DNA of 64,000 nucleotides from Thermogladius sp. (lineage in GTDB: Archaea > Thermoproteota > Thermoprotei_A > Sulfolobales > Desulfurococcaceae). The number at the start of each line of letters is the position of its first letter. The first letter of the stretch is position 1. The position numbers and the translations under genes were made by a program. Below the pieces are notes generated by a model, which saw nothing but the letters and a program-made list of their open reading frames with translations, was not told where the DNA came from and did not search any database. Of the stretch, positions 39,191 through 49,797 are shown in pieces. Where the stretch lies: the NCBI GenBank assembly GCA_022759365.1, contig JAEMPJ010000001.1, positions 1 through 64,000 on the forward strand, in the 5' to 3' direction.

Positions 39191-39719
39191 CTCGGCCGAC
39201 CTCTAATATGGAAACCTCGAGGGTGCTTAAATCCACTATAGCGAATGTGGCTTTATTAGTTAAATACCCGCAGGCCTCCCCGGGGTTTAGGATAAGCCTG
39301 CCGCCGGTTTTCTCGACCAACGGCCTATGGGTGTGGCCGAACATGACGGCATCTACATCCAGGCTCCTAGCAAGGTTTCTGGCAAGCGACTCGGTCTCAG
39401 AGACACTCCCATACCCGTGGAGGAGGGCAATCCGCCTACCCGATAATTCAATGGTCTTTACCCCACTATACAGCTCCCAACCAGCTTCGGCGAAAAGCTT
39501 GGTTAACTGGAGTATGTCGCCGTCGTTGTTGCCTAAAATGCCTATTACCCTAGCATTTTTTAATTCTTCGCGCATCAGCCTTACAGTAAAAGGTGATATA
39601 AAGTCGCCTAGATGTATGACAGTTTTTACGCCTAACTCATTGAATTCCCCGAGAATCTTCCTCAAGTTAGGCAAATTATCATGAGTATCGCTGAGAACCC
39701 CTATGATCAAACCGGGCAC
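39183..39719 (-). CDS. YfcE/MJ0936-type metallophosphoesterase
   Basis: GVLSDTHDNLPNL; HLGDF; GILGNNDGD; LLHGYGS; FGHTHRP. Confidence 0.92.
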   Translation of the reverse strand: MPGLIIGVLSDTHDNLPNLRKILGEFNELGVKTVIHLGDFISPFTVRLMREELKNARVIGILGNNDGDILQLTKLFAEAGWELYSGVKTIELSGRRIALLHGYGSVSETESLARNLARSLDVDAVMFGHTHRPLVEKTGGRLILNPGEACGYLTNKATFAIVDLSTLEVSILEVGRVG

Positions 39720-39749
39720 CAGGAAACCTCTTTGATTATAGGGGAAAAA

Positions 39750-40328
39750 TCACTCTATTTTGATGGAATACCCTTTCTTCTCGGACTTTGTCTTCTTGAG
39801 TTTAACTTCCAAGATGCCGTTCTTGTATGAGGCTTTCGCCGACTGAGGGTCAACTTCGGAGGGTAGTTCGACCTCTTTGTAGTACTTCCTATTAGTATCG
39901 CTTGCCTTGATGATAAGAGTCCTCTTGTCCTCCCCAACCTCAACGTTGATCTTCTCCTTGTCGACACCCGGCAGCTCACAGACAACGGTTATCTCTTCAT
40001 CACCCTCTATTACGTCTACAAGCGGTTCTCTCTCCTCTGTTATGACGGGTCTTCCTCTCACACGTCTAACGTTGCCGAATTCTTCGAAGACAGGCCTACC
40101 ATCTGGCCCAATCGTCAGCCTAAACCCGTATACGTATGGCCCGTAGACTTTAACTCCTCTTCTCTCAAGCTCCTTCTCGTCTATGGGCACCCTCTCGAAC
40201 TCCCTGAACATCCTCTCCATGTCCTCAAGCATATCGTTGATCATGTCCTCGATGTACCTAAACGGGTCTATGAAGGACCTCCGCCTCCTACGCCAGTAAT
40301 CCCACTCGTCGCTCATGTCTACCACCAC
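39750..40328 (-). CDS. Hsp20/alpha-crystallin small heat shock protein
   Basis: EREPLVDVIEGDEEITVVCELPGVDKEKINVEV...YKNGILEVKLKK. Confidence 0.93.
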   Translation of the reverse strand: MVVDMSDEWDYWRRRRRSFIDPFRYIEDMINDMLEDMERMFREFERVPIDEKELERRGVKVYGPYVYGFRLTIGPDGRPVFEEFGNVRRVRGRPVITEEREPLVDVIEGDEEITVVCELPGVDKEKINVEVGEDKRTLIIKASDTNRKYYKEVELPSEVDPQSAKASYKNGILEVKLKKTKSEKKGYSIKIE

Positions 40329-40365
40329 TATATAGATATGATGCTAGAGACCTTTATACCTAAGC

Positions 40366-40839
40366 ATGGTTGAACGAATATATTATAAGCGTGGACACCA
40401 ATATGGCTTGAAGGGGGTTGCTTTGAAGATCCTTACGAGGGAACTGAAGATTTCTACGTCAAGTAGGTTTCAGCTAATCGATATCACTGAGAGCGTTGAA
40501 AAAATTGTGGAAGAGAGCGGCGTTCGGAACGGCCTTGTCCTCGTTTTCGCCCCTCACGCCACAGCGTCGATCGTTTTAAACGAGCATGAGAGCGGGTTAA
40601 TGGAGGATATGATACAGAAGCTCGTCGAATTCACAGAGCCCGGTAGCAGTAAGTGGAGGCATAATGCTATAGACGATAACGCCCACGCCCACCTAGGCTC
40701 AGCGTTCTTCGGTCAGGAGAGAGTGCTACCGGTTGTAGACGGTAGGGTTGTCAGAGGGACATGGCAGAACATATTCCTGGTGGAGATGGATGGCCCACGT
40801 AGGAGTAGAAGCGTTATCGTGACTGTTATGGGTGAGTAA
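40366..40839 (+). CDS. YjbQ/UPF0047 family protein
   Basis: [23 protein letters not shown]...[36 protein letters not shown]. Confidence 0.92.
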   Translation: MVERIYYKRGHQYGLKGVALKILTRELKISTSSRFQLIDITESVEKIVEESGVRNGLVLVFAPHATASIVLNEHESGLMEDMIQKLVEFTEPGSSKWRHNAIDDNAHAHLGSAFFGQERVLPVVDGRVVRGTWQNIFLVEMDGPRRSRSVIVTVMGE

Positions 40840-42020
40840 TGTTGAGGCTGTACGTGGCGTCCCCAGAGGAGATTTCAGCGGGGGAGATCACAGATATATA
40901 CTTTGTTAGGAGCAAGCAGATACTTGAAGCCAAAAAGCTAGAGAAGAAGGTCAGGGTAGAGCTCCACGTTGTTAAACTACCTAGAGGCTACGAGTGGGCG
41001 GTGTTTACAGGGCTTGAAGAGGCCCTCTGGCTCCTCAAGGACAAGCCTGTGACAGTCTACAGCCTGCCTGAGGGCACTCTCTTCAAAGCAGGCGAGCCCC
41101 TGATGATTATTGAAGGCTACCTCCACGATCTAATCTTGTACGAGACGGCTCTACTCGGTATCCTAAGACACTACACCAGCATATCGAGCAAGGCGGCTAG
41201 GCTGAAAAGGCTGGCCATGGACAAGACCCTCCTATTCTTCGGCCTGAGGGCAGCCCACCCAGCTATCGCGCCAATGATGGATAGAGCCGCATACATAGGG
41301 GGCTTCGATGCGGTGTCGGGGGCTATGAGCAAGAAATACCTCGGGGTCGAGCCCCAGGGGACGATGCCCCACGCCCTCATTATAGCATTCGGCGACCAGA
41401 AAGCCGCCTGGAGAGCCTTCGATGAAGTAGTGGATAGTAGAGTACCCAGGATCATGCTTGTAGACACATTCTACGATGAGAGAATGGAGGCTCTCGAGGC
41501 AGCTAAACTACTGGGGGAGAGGTTATCGGGTGTTAGGCTTGATACGCCGAGCTCGAGGAGAGGCAACATGAGGGCTATTGTAGAGGAGGTTAGGTGGACG
41601 CTCGACATACACGGCTTCAAACACGTTAAGATAGTTGTAAGCGGCGGCATAGATGAGAAGGAGATCGTGGCTTTAAGAGACATAGTGGATGCTTTCGGCA
41701 TAGGAACCAGCGTCGCTTCACCTCCAAACGTAGATATCAGCGCCGATATTGTCGAGGTTTACGAGGGCGGTTCGTGGAGGCCGGTGGCTAAGAGAGGGAA
41801 GTTCCCGGGGGCTAAACAGCTGTACAGGAAGAGGCCTGGGTTGAACGATGTTGTAACGTTATTTGAGTCTAGCGACAAGCCTGAAGGCTACACGCCGATG
41901 CTCAAGAAGTATATTGAGAACGGTAGGCTCCTCGTAGAGAAACTCCCGTCGCCGCAGGAGATCAGGGCTTACGTGCTCGAGCAATTGAAAGAAGTGCCGG
42001 AGCCCTCTATCAATCCATAG
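40839..42020 (+). CDS. pncB: Nicotinate phosphoribosyltransferase
   Basis: [44 protein letters not shown]. Confidence 0.9.
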   Translation: MLRLYVASPEEISAGEITDIYFVRSKQILEAKKLEKKVRVELHVVKLPRGYEWAVFTGLEEALWLLKDKPVTVYSLPEGTLFKAGEPLMIIEGYLHDLILYETALLGILRHYTSISSKAARLKRLAMDKTLLFFGLRAAHPAIAPMMDRAAYIGGFDAVSGAMSKKYLGVEPQGTMPHALIIAFGDQKAAWRAFDEVVDSRVPRIMLVDTFYDERMEALEAAKLLGERLSGVRLDTPSSRRGNMRAIVEEVRWTLDIHGFKHVKIVVSGGIDEKEIVALRDIVDAFGIGTSVASPPNVDISADIVEVYEGGSWRPVAKRGKFPGAKQLYRKRPGLNDVVTLFESSDKPEGYTPMLKKYIENGRLLVEKLPSPQEIRAYVLEQLKEVPEPSINP

Positions 42021-42114
42021 TCTACAGCTTGTTTTGCTTCCACGTCTGTAAAAGAGGCGGTCTTTTCCCTTTCCTGAAGGGCTATGGCTTTCAGTTGTAG
42101 GAGCCTGGAAGCGA

Positions 42115-42804
42115 TTACTTCACATCTCTCAGAATGAACCGGATTACCTCGCTGAGATTCCTAAATTCCATGAAGAGGCCGGACGGCGTCTTCCACGGGA
42201 AGTCCCAGAGCGAGGAGAAGGATATCTTGAAGAGCTCAACGCTAGGCGGGAGCCTCTTACTCATAACGTACAGGTTCTGGGCCTTATCGTCAACGTAGAC
42301 TATCCTCGTGGGCCGGTGCTTTTCAATTAAGAGTTGGATAGCATCATGCCTTGTCGGGGCGTCTTCTCCTACGACGATTATTTCGTCGAAGAACCCTGCT
42401 AGCCCGTCGTATTCTAATCTCTCTCTTTTCAAACCGTATATATCGTCCCTGTAGCCTACATGTGCTATCAACATATTTTTACTCCTGGCTAGTTTAAGGG
42501 CCTCGACCACGCCTGGTAAAACCACTGTCTCCTCTATCCTTCTCTCCCAGTATCTGGTTATCAGCTCGTCGAACTTCTCCTCTGTTAAACCCGGGATGAA
42601 TTTAAACCACCAGTCTTCTCTCATCAAGCCTATGCCTTCACTCAAATACTCCATGTAAAGCAGGAAGTCGGCTTCCTCTTTCGAGACACCCATCAACTCC
42701 CTTAGATCTCTCCTGTAGAAGTCCGCTATACCCCTGTAACTGTCGACCAACACACCGTCATAGTCTAAAGCCAGAATGATAATCCCTGAGTTCATGGCGG
42801 TCAC
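42115..42804 (-). CDS. HAD-superfamily hydrolase
   Basis: LALDYDGVLVDSYRG; IVYVDDKAQNL. Confidence 0.8.
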   Translation of the reverse strand: MTAMNSGIIILALDYDGVLVDSYRGIADFYRRDLRELMGVSKEEADFLLYMEYLSEGIGLMREDWWFKFIPGLTEEKFDELITRYWERRIEETVVLPGVVEALKLARSKNMLIAHVGYRDDIYGLKRERLEYDGLAGFFDEIIVVGEDAPTRHDAIQLLIEKHRPTRIVYVDDKAQNLYVMSKRLPPSVELFKISFSSLWDFPWKTPSGLFMEFRNLSEVIRFILRDVK

Positions 42805-42806
42805 GC

Positions 42807-43796
42807 TTGCTTCACACCATCGTATTAGACCATTATTATTTAAGGCTTAGAAACGGTTGCTACGCAGTTGTAGTGGGAAACTACCATGAGTACCACATGA
42901 TTTTATCATACATTAAGTATTGTCCATCGAGAACACCCTCTGTTTGGAGGGATCGTAGTGGTTTCCTAGAGAGGGTTGTCTCCAAATACGATGCGAGCGA
43001 GGTCAGGAAGACCTCTCTAAAGCAGGCGTATATTCCTTTCTACGATTCGAATATACCTTACGTCGCATCCAGCGATGTAGTTGAGATCTACAACCCTGTT
43101 AAGAGAGCCGGGGAGATCATCATGAGGGTTAATGATGAGCTGGAGGCTACCGCACTGGGTATGATAGGCACCCTACTGGAAGCAGTAAAGCCCCTCACTA
43201 TTGGTGTCACGGGCTCACTCCTACCCTCAATCCACAACCCGAAGGTCAGCGATATCGACTTGATACTTTACGGGTGGGACAGCTCCCCCTCTGCTATAGA
43301 GTTCGTCTCGGAGAACAAAGACTTGTTCCCCGGTTTCACGGGGGGAAGGCTTGAGGCTTGGGCTGAAGCAAACGCCTCGGCGACAGGTTTGACTAGACGG
43401 GAAGTTATGAAGTTCTACAGGACGTACCGTAGAGGCGTCTACTCGGGGAGGGAGTATTCAATAATGTATAGCTCGGGCCTCCCCAGCAGTTTACTTAACA
43501 AGCCCTACTACAAAACCCTCGGCGTGTCAACCATTCAAACAGAGTTCGAGGGGGGTGTCCACGCGTTAGACTACCCGGCTAGGGGATTGGTCTCGGGTTG
43601 GAGGCTCCTGGAAGGGGTTCAACCCCCAATGGATATATGCGAGGTACTCTCCTTTGAAGCCCTCTACATCCCGTTGTTCTATGAAGGGGGCAGAGCGATT
43701 GTAAAAGGGTTGCTACAATGTAGCGTTGCAGAGGGGTGTTGCAGAATATTGGTAGGAGGGTACGAGTACAAGGGTTTCGCTAAATGGGCTGAGTGA
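42807..43796 (+). CDS. Predicted nucleotidyltransferase (pol-beta fold)
   Basis: GVTGSLLPSIHNPKVSDIDLILYG (GS...DxD). Confidence 0.75.
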   Translation: MLHTIVLDHYYLRLRNGCYAVVVGNYHEYHMILSYIKYCPSRTPSVWRDRSGFLERVVSKYDASEVRKTSLKQAYIPFYDSNIPYVASSDVVEIYNPVKRAGEIIMRVNDELEATALGMIGTLLEAVKPLTIGVTGSLLPSIHNPKVSDIDLILYGWDSSPSAIEFVSENKDLFPGFTGGRLEAWAEANASATGLTRREVMKFYRTYRRGVYSGREYSIMYSSGLPSSLLNKPYYKTLGVSTIQTEFEGGVHALDYPARGLVSGWRLLEGVQPPMDICEVLSFEALYIPLFYEGGRAIVKGLLQCSVAEGCCRILVGGYEYKGFAKWAE

Positions 43797-43797
43797 A

Positions 43798-44376
43798 TTG
43801 AGGATGATCATAGCACACGGCTTCAAGGGTCTCCCCCACACCGCACGAGACATATGCCTGGAGGCGATTAGAGTTGAAGCCGATGTAGTACACCTTGGGG
43901 GCGATGTCAAGAGTCCGAGGATAATAGAATACTTGGCGAGGGCCTGCGGGTTGAAGGTTCTGGGTTTCACGGGGCGGCTTGACAGCGGGCTTATTGTAAA
44001 AGCCTTGAAAGACTCCGGGGGTTACGTTGAGTCGACTCTCATAGAGTTCAAAGGCATAAGCGTGCTCAGCATCGGCTACAACCTTCAGCAGGAGAGGGTG
44101 AAAGGGGTGGAGAGGGCGGACCTGATCATAACCTACTTCAGCCCTATGGGGCTTAGAGTAGAGGGGGAAGATGCTCCTGGGAGCCCTATCATAGACTACC
44201 TCATCGAAAAGTGTAAACCACAGTATGTTATTGTGACGAGTTGCAGAACCACTTCTATTAGCGGTAGAATAATCTGCCTGGGCGAGGTAAGTCTAGGCTA
44301 CTACGTCATCGCTGACTTGGAGAAAGGCCGCCTGAACATAACCGCCCGGAGGATCATGGAGTATTTGCCTAGTTAA
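43798..44376 (+). CDS. Metallophosphoesterase-fold-like protein with degenerate motifs
   Basis: HLGGD / GFTGRLDS / YFSPMG / CLGEVSLGYYVIADL parallel the canonical YfcE layout. Confidence 0.55.
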   Translation: MRMIIAHGFKGLPHTARDICLEAIRVEADVVHLGGDVKSPRIIEYLARACGLKVLGFTGRLDSGLIVKALKDSGGYVESTLIEFKGISVLSIGYNLQQERVKGVERADLIITYFSPMGLRVEGEDAPGSPIIDYLIEKCKPQYVIVTSCRTTSISGRIICLGEVSLGYYVIADLEKGRLNITARRIMEYLPS

Positions 44377-44440
44377 ATAAAGTTATATATACCTCTATGG
44401 ATAGGTGAAGCATGAAATGTAATAGCGAGGTGCTTACGGT

Positions 44441-45817
44441 TTGAGCTTGAGCAGGCTCTTCAACCCCAGAAGCATAGCTGTAATAGGGGCAAGCAGGAAC
44501 CCAGATAAAATCGGGCACGTCATACTGAGAAACCTAGTCGAATACGGCTACAAGGGCAAGATATACCCTGTCAACCCATCCGCGAATGAAATATTGGGTT
44601 TGAAAGCATACAAGAGCGTCCTGGAGATCGACGATGAAGTCGATGTAGCGATCATAGCGATACCCGCAGACAAGGTTCTAGAGGCTGCGGAGGAGTGCGG
44701 GAGGAAGGGTGTTAAATTCCTAGTCGTTATCACATCCGGCTTCTCAGAGGCTGGGAACGAGGAGGGTGAGAAGAAGCTGGTTGAAGTAGCTAGGAAGTAC
44801 GGTATGAGGGTGCTGGGGCCTAACATATTTGGTTACGCGTACACGCCCAGCAGGATCAACGCCACGTTCGGGACGAAGGACATTGCGGTGGGAGGAATAT
44901 CATTCTTGACGCAGAGCGGTGCCCTCGGGATCGCCCTAATGGGCTGGACGCTCATGGAGGAGCTGGGGATGGCTGCGCTTGTCAGCCTAGGCAACATGAG
45001 CGACCTTGATGCAACCGAGATATCGGATTACTTAGCAGACGATGAGAACACCAAGGTTATAACCATCTACTTGGAGGGGCTGAAGCCAGGTACCGGGAAG
45101 GCTTTTATTGAAAAAATGAGGAGGGTTGTGGCGAGGAAGCCCGTGATAGTTATTAAAGCGGGTAAATCCACAAGAGGGTCGATGGCCGCGGCAAGCCACA
45201 CTGGGAGTCTAGCCGGGAGTAGTAGGATCTATGAGGCGGCTTTCAAGCAAGCCGGCGTGCTAGAGGCGAGCACTGTCGAGGAGATGTTCGACTGGGCTAG
45301 GGCGTTCTCCCTACTCGAGATCCCGAGGGGGGATAAAACCGTCATCCTAACCAACGGCGGTGGTGTCGGCGTTCTGGCCACGGACGCGGCTGAAAAATAC
45401 AATATACCCCTAATCGACCCCAGCAACGAGCTGAAGAATAAGCTTAGGAAAGTGATGCCGTGGTATGGGAGCGTGAGGAACCCGATAGACTTGACGGGTG
45501 GGGCCCTCGTCGACAACTATGTTAAAGCGCTCGAAATACTAGAGGAGTCGGATGAAGTCGACAACATCATCCTACTCTACTGCAGGACAGCTGTCTTAGA
45601 CCCAATAGAGCTAGCTAAGACCCTCGCCGAGTTTAAAAAGAAGCTATCGAAGCCTATAGTCGCCGGTTTCGTCGGGGGCGCTGACGTACGGGAGGCTATA
45701 AGAATACTTAATAAGAATGGGATACCCACCTACCCGAGCCCCGAGAGAGCTGTCAGTAGCCTGGCAGCGATGCTAGAGTACAGGAGGATAAGAAGCAGGC
45801 TCGGGGGAGTCGCTTAG
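44441..45817 (+). CDS. acdA: ADP-forming acyl-CoA synthetase alpha subunit
   Basis: LFNPRSIAVIGASRNPDKIGHVILRNLVEYGYKGKIYPVNP; AASHTGSLAGSS. Confidence 0.93.
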   Translation: MSLSRLFNPRSIAVIGASRNPDKIGHVILRNLVEYGYKGKIYPVNPSANEILGLKAYKSVLEIDDEVDVAIIAIPADKVLEAAEECGRKGVKFLVVITSGFSEAGNEEGEKKLVEVARKYGMRVLGPNIFGYAYTPSRINATFGTKDIAVGGISFLTQSGALGIALMGWTLMEELGMAALVSLGNMSDLDATEISDYLADDENTKVITIYLEGLKPGTGKAFIEKMRRVVARKPVIVIKAGKSTRGSMAAASHTGSLAGSSRIYEAAFKQAGVLEASTVEEMFDWARAFSLLEIPRGDKTVILTNGGGVGVLATDAAEKYNIPLIDPSNELKNKLRKVMPWYGSVRNPIDLTGGALVDNYVKALEILEESDEVDNIILLYCRTAVLDPIELAKTLAEFKKKLSKPIVAGFVGGADVREAIRILNKNGIPTYPSPERAVSSLAAMLEYRRIRSRLGGVA

Positions 45818-45844
45818 TCTTAAGCTGGTCGGATGGAGCGATAC

Positions 45845-46627
45845 TTAAGACGACTCCTCGAGGCAACAGCTCAAGTCCACAGGTAACTCGAGGCTTCCGG
45901 CGACAACACTCCTCGAGGCGGGTTCCAGGAATATGTTGACCGCTTTGAACACGACGTTAGACCTGTAGGCTTCGACAACTGCTTTGCAGATTTTTTTGTC
46001 GACCCCGCAGTAGAACCTGAAACCAGTTGCCAACGGTATCCCCGCGATGAAGACAACCACTGCTCTCAGACCGCTTGAAGCCGCGTGCGCAAGTGCTAGT
46101 AACTGGCGCGCCCCACGGCTGGTGGGGGCATCAGGGTAGCCAGCTATCCTACCTCCGAGATCCATGACAGCGCTCTTTAATTCAACCAGGGTCTCAACAC
46201 CCCGGCATTCTACCAGGTAATCTATCACGCTATCCCCCAGCCTAACGTTCCTCTTAGCGAGCCGGCACCCATCCAGCCAGGGTATTAGACCCCTCTCGAC
46301 AAGCAACTCAAAACCCTTCTCCTGCAACCTCGTGTTGATTAGAGCGGCGTATAGGCCCTCTTCGACGCCAATAAGCTTAAGCCCTAGCCTACCACTCTCC
46401 GCGGGTATACAATACCCTTTCCTACCTTTCACAAGGTAGTCCTGTAGCCTCCCAGTGTTCCCCAGGTGGACTTCTCTCTCCACTCCGTCCACGAGAACCC
46501 TAACAGTGAACCTCGACTCCCTCCGGATAATAAGACAGCTTGTCAGCTCCCCTAATTCCATCAGCTGTATCAATGTACCACCGTTTAGGCATCGTAGTAA
46601 TTCCGTGCTAACGAGCATCCGCGCCAA
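45845..46627 (-). CDS. sfsA: SfsA family protein
   Basis: RRESRFTVRVLVDGVEREVHLGNTGRLQDYLVKG; VELKSAVMD; FPDAPTSRGARQL-like GYPDAPTSRGARQL. Confidence 0.92.
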   Translation of the reverse strand: MARMLVSTELLRCLNGGTLIQLMELGELTSCLIIRRESRFTVRVLVDGVEREVHLGNTGRLQDYLVKGRKGYCIPAESGRLGLKLIGVEEGLYAALINTRLQEKGFELLVERGLIPWLDGCRLAKRNVRLGDSVIDYLVECRGVETLVELKSAVMDLGGRIAGYPDAPTSRGARQLLALAHAASSGLRAVVVFIAGIPLATGFRFYCGVDKKICKAVVEAYRSNVVFKAVNIFLEPASRSVVAGSLELPVDLSCCLEESS

Positions 46628-46630
46628 GCA

Positions 46631-47011
46631 TTACTTTATTTTACTCCCTGGGGCAACGGGCTTCTCCACAGTCAGTAAGACAGGTGGGTTTGTGTCTGTT
46701 GCGAGGAGCATGCCCTGGCTCTCTAATCCGAAGATTTTTCTCGGTTTAAGGTTTGCTACAACCACCACGTGCTTATTCAAAAACTCCTCGGGTTTAAAGT
46801 ATTCAGCTAGCCCCGCGATTATCTGCCTTTCCCCCAGCTCACCTAGGTCGACTATCAACTTAACTAGTTTCCTACTACCCTGAACCCTCTCAGCGTGTTT
46901 GACTACCCCGACCCTCAGATCCAGTTTAGCGAATTCATCGTATTCGACAATACCGCTCAAGCCTGGCACCAGGAGAAGATATACGGTAAGCGTTAAAATA
47001 TTCTCCCTCAA
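46631..47011 (-). CDS. tRNA-binding (MetRS beta/CsaA-like) OB-fold protein
   Basis: FAKLDLRVGVVKHAERVQGSRKLVKLIVDLGE...VVVVANLKPRKIFGLESQGMLLA. Confidence 0.92.
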   Translation of the reverse strand: MRENILTLTVYLLLVPGLSGIVEYDEFAKLDLRVGVVKHAERVQGSRKLVKLIVDLGELGERQIIAGLAEYFKPEEFLNKHVVVVANLKPRKIFGLESQGMLLATDTNPPVLLTVEKPVAPGSKIK

Positions 47012-47017
47012 GCGATG

Positions 47018-47767
47018 CTAACGTAGTTCAGTCATCTTCTCGATCCTATCCACGAAATCCCCTAGACCTTTCTCCCTTGCCATCTCGGCAAAAATTTCGA
47101 TAGGCTTCTTCTTAAGCAATCCTTCGCGTTGCCTAACATCATTTAAGACCTCCTCGTCTACGGAGCGAGGGAGATATTTGCTGGCCACCTCGTACAGCCT
47201 GTTCAACATCAGTTTACCGTACAGGAGTATCTCGTTAGCTTTCTCAACCAGCAAACCGATATCCCTGGTCTCAAGGATGTTAGTAGCGTCCCCTATGAAA
47301 GTGCTGAACCTTACGCCTGTCGTCAACTCTATTATCACCCCCTTATACTTGTTCAAGCTCAGTATCCCGCTATGCTTGTAGCCTGACATCCTCGCTACCT
47401 TAAGCAAGTAAGTTGCTGTCCGAATATTCCTCGCAGACAAGTGTACTATGGGGCCCGTTGCGTTAAGCCACAGCCTCCTCACAACCGGTTTCTTGAGCAA
47501 GAGGGCTAGCTCGCCTGGTTTCACAGGGACGTGGGTTTTCAACACTATACTACCCTCATCTCTACTCCACGGGTAGACTGAGTCGCTCACCACTATTCTA
47601 CCGCTACAGCTACTCAAGGTGTAGACATCTCTATCAAGGTTGAACAAGATGAGGACTGGCAGGAGGTCTTTATCTAGATACCCTATCTCCAAATCCTCCC
47701 ACAACCTAGACCATAACCGTCTCTTAAACATCAACCACGATTTTTCGTCCACAACCAACTTGATCAC
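47018..47767 (-). CDS. taw3: Tyw3/Taw3 wybutosine-biosynthesis methyltransferase
   Basis: YTLSSCSGRIVV; LWLNATGPIVHLSARNIRTATYLLKVARMSGYKHSGI. Confidence 0.9.
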   Translation of the reverse strand: MIKLVVDEKSWLMFKRRLWSRLWEDLEIGYLDKDLLPVLILFNLDRDVYTLSSCSGRIVVSDSVYPWSRDEGSIVLKTHVPVKPGELALLLKKPVVRRLWLNATGPIVHLSARNIRTATYLLKVARMSGYKHSGILSLNKYKGVIIELTTGVRFSTFIGDATNILETRDIGLLVEKANEILLYGKLMLNRLYEVASKYLPRSVDEEVLNDVRQREGLLKKKPIEIFAEMAREKGLGDFVDRIEKMTELR

Positions 47768-47823
47768 TTTATTTAAAAACTCAATTCTTGTTTAAGGATA
47801 TTAATTAAACCCGTGGTGTCCTC

Positions 47824-48636
47824 TTGATAGGGATAGTCTACAGCCTGGTTGACCCTGCGGGGAGAGGAGCCGCTAGAATACTCGCTGAAAACGGCTTCTC
47901 ACCATCGAATTGCGGTGGGGTGGAGTGCTGGTCGAGACCAGGTGTACTTCTAGCAGGGTTTAGGGAGGATGTAATAGAGTTCGACTTCTTGGATAACCTC
48001 CTGCGCGATGTAGAATACTACGTGGTTCTATCGAGGCACACCTCCCAGGCGGGGGTGAAAAGCTATACTGTCCACCACACAGGCAACTTCGGTAGAGAGG
48101 CGTTGTATGGCGGTAAACCCGGTGAGCTGGGGATAGCGAACCCGAGGGTAGCGTTCACCCTGCTGAAAGAGCTTGTGAGGCAGGCGGAAGCCAAGGGGAG
48201 GCTAGGGGAATTCAAGGTGAGCTACGAGGCAACACACCACGGGCCTACTAGTCTAAGCAAGCCAATTACCTTTATAGAGATCGGTAGTTCGATGAGCGAG
48301 TGGGTTGACGATGTAAACCACCGGGTCTTAGCTGAGAGTGTCCTCCATCTAATCAACGAGGGTGTTTCAGACTGTAAACCCGCGATAGGTGTTGGTGGAG
48401 GCCATTATCCATGGAAGCTTACAGAATACGCGCTTAGAGAGAATGTCTGCTTCGGGCATATAATCCCGAAGTACGCGCTCGACCTATTAGACCAGGGTAC
48501 CCTCAGACAAATGGTTGAGAGAACATATGGCGGTGTTGAATTGATTGTCGTCGAGAAGAAGGGTACAAGGATCGAGCACAGAGAGATAATCGAGGAGTTT
48601 GCCAGGGAGAACGGGCTAGCCGTCCGCTACATTTAG
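47824..48636 (+). CDS. dtdA: D-aminoacyl-tRNA deacylase (archaeal DtdA)
   Basis: SRHTSQAGVKSYTVHHTGNFG; SYEATHHGPTSLSKP; GVGGGHYPWKLT. Confidence 0.93.
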   Translation: MIGIVYSLVDPAGRGAARILAENGFSPSNCGGVECWSRPGVLLAGFREDVIEFDFLDNLLRDVEYYVVLSRHTSQAGVKSYTVHHTGNFGREALYGGKPGELGIANPRVAFTLLKELVRQAEAKGRLGEFKVSYEATHHGPTSLSKPITFIEIGSSMSEWVDDVNHRVLAESVLHLINEGVSDCKPAIGVGGGHYPWKLTEYALRENVCFGHIIPKYALDLLDQGTLRQMVERTYGGVELIVVEKKGTRIEHREIIEEFARENGLAVRYI

Positions 48637-48667
48637 AAACGGTTTTCTAAAGCCACCACTGCTAAAA

Positions 48668-49714
48668 CTAGACCGGGGGCAGCTTAACGGGTATATCCTC
48701 GAACTGCGTTCTCGCAAGTTTCTTCCACACCAGCCTCAGCGTCACCCCTTCAGGCATGAGATTGAGGGGGATCTTAATGGATTCCTCAACTATCTCCCCT
48801 GGAGAAGGCGGCTTAATCTTCTTAACGCTCTTAACGAAGCCTTTATCGAGAACCACGAGCATCGCTTCATCAGGGGTGGCATCGCCTTCATTAGTTATCT
48901 TCAGCGATATGTTTACTTCGTTACCTGATCTCATAGGGGTTATGCTCGCTAGCTTTAAAGTAGGCTTTCTCAAACTAAGCTTTTTCGATAACAAGCCCAA
49001 GACAAAGAAGGGGTTGCCGCCTCCTGAATTGGATCCCTCGCGGCTTATTTCGAGGTACCCGCAATACGAGTTATCCAATTGGATGTTCGCTAATCCTTTA
49101 ACGAGTATCCTTCTCTGATTAGAACCGTTAGATAGGGTGACTGGGACTGGTGCTGGCGAGAAAGAGATCAGGTCTACTAGTGAATCCTCGTCTACGCAAA
49201 CATCGGTCATAGAATACCTCTCACCTTCACCGACGAGGAGGAGCCCGGTGTAGTATTTCATCCTCGTGTAAGCGTCGAAGTGGGAGTACGCTACAATGAA
49301 GCCCACCGCTCTCAGGTTTATGCTTCCCCCGCCTTCATGCCTAATGGTCATATGTATGCGTGCTTTATTCATTGATTCCGGCGTGTTCAAAATGCTTTTG
49401 ACATCGTAGATCAATTTATGGAGGTAGTTTTCACCTACTCTCACCGTGACGGCCGGCTTAAACTCCTTCGACACACTCACGCCGTTGACTCTGACTTTCC
49501 AGTCGATGTGTCTATCACGCGACTCTACAAGTAGCTCTAGCACTGCCTGCTCCGTTGGAACGCCCAACGGCCTAGGTACATCCAGCGTATAACTCAACTT
49601 GGAGGACTCCGAGTGAGTTAACGTTTTGCTTATTTCTGCGAAAGTGTAGTAGAGGTCTGCGTTAAAACTCCCTTTGTAGACCTCGCTGAGAATGCCGGCT
49701 GGCAATAACCCCAC
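48668..49714 (-). CDS. Hypothetical protein with C-terminal CARDB-like Ig fold
   Basis: ANEVNISLKITNEGDATPDEAMLVVLDKGFVKSVKKIKPPSPGE-type CARDB region. Confidence 0.6.
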   Translation of the reverse strand: MGLLPAGILSEVYKGSFNADLYYTFAEISKTLTHSESSKLSYTLDVPRPLGVPTEQAVLELLVESRDRHIDWKVRVNGVSVSKEFKPAVTVRVGENYLHKLIYDVKSILNTPESMNKARIHMTIRHEGGGSINLRAVGFIVAYSHFDAYTRMKYYTGLLLVGEGERYSMTDVCVDEDSLVDLISFSPAPVPVTLSNGSNQRRILVKGLANIQLDNSYCGYLEISREGSNSGGGNPFFVLGLLSKKLSLRKPTLKLASITPMRSGNEVNISLKITNEGDATPDEAMLVVLDKGFVKSVKKIKPPSPGEIVEESIKIPLNLMPEGVTLRLVWKKLARTQFEDIPVKLPPV

Positions 49715-49797
49715 CTAGAGCACTATTAAAGCAGGCTTAGTTAATAGCTTTCAACCAAATATAGTTAAACCAGGTGAGGAGCGTTCTCTTTCAAGCG

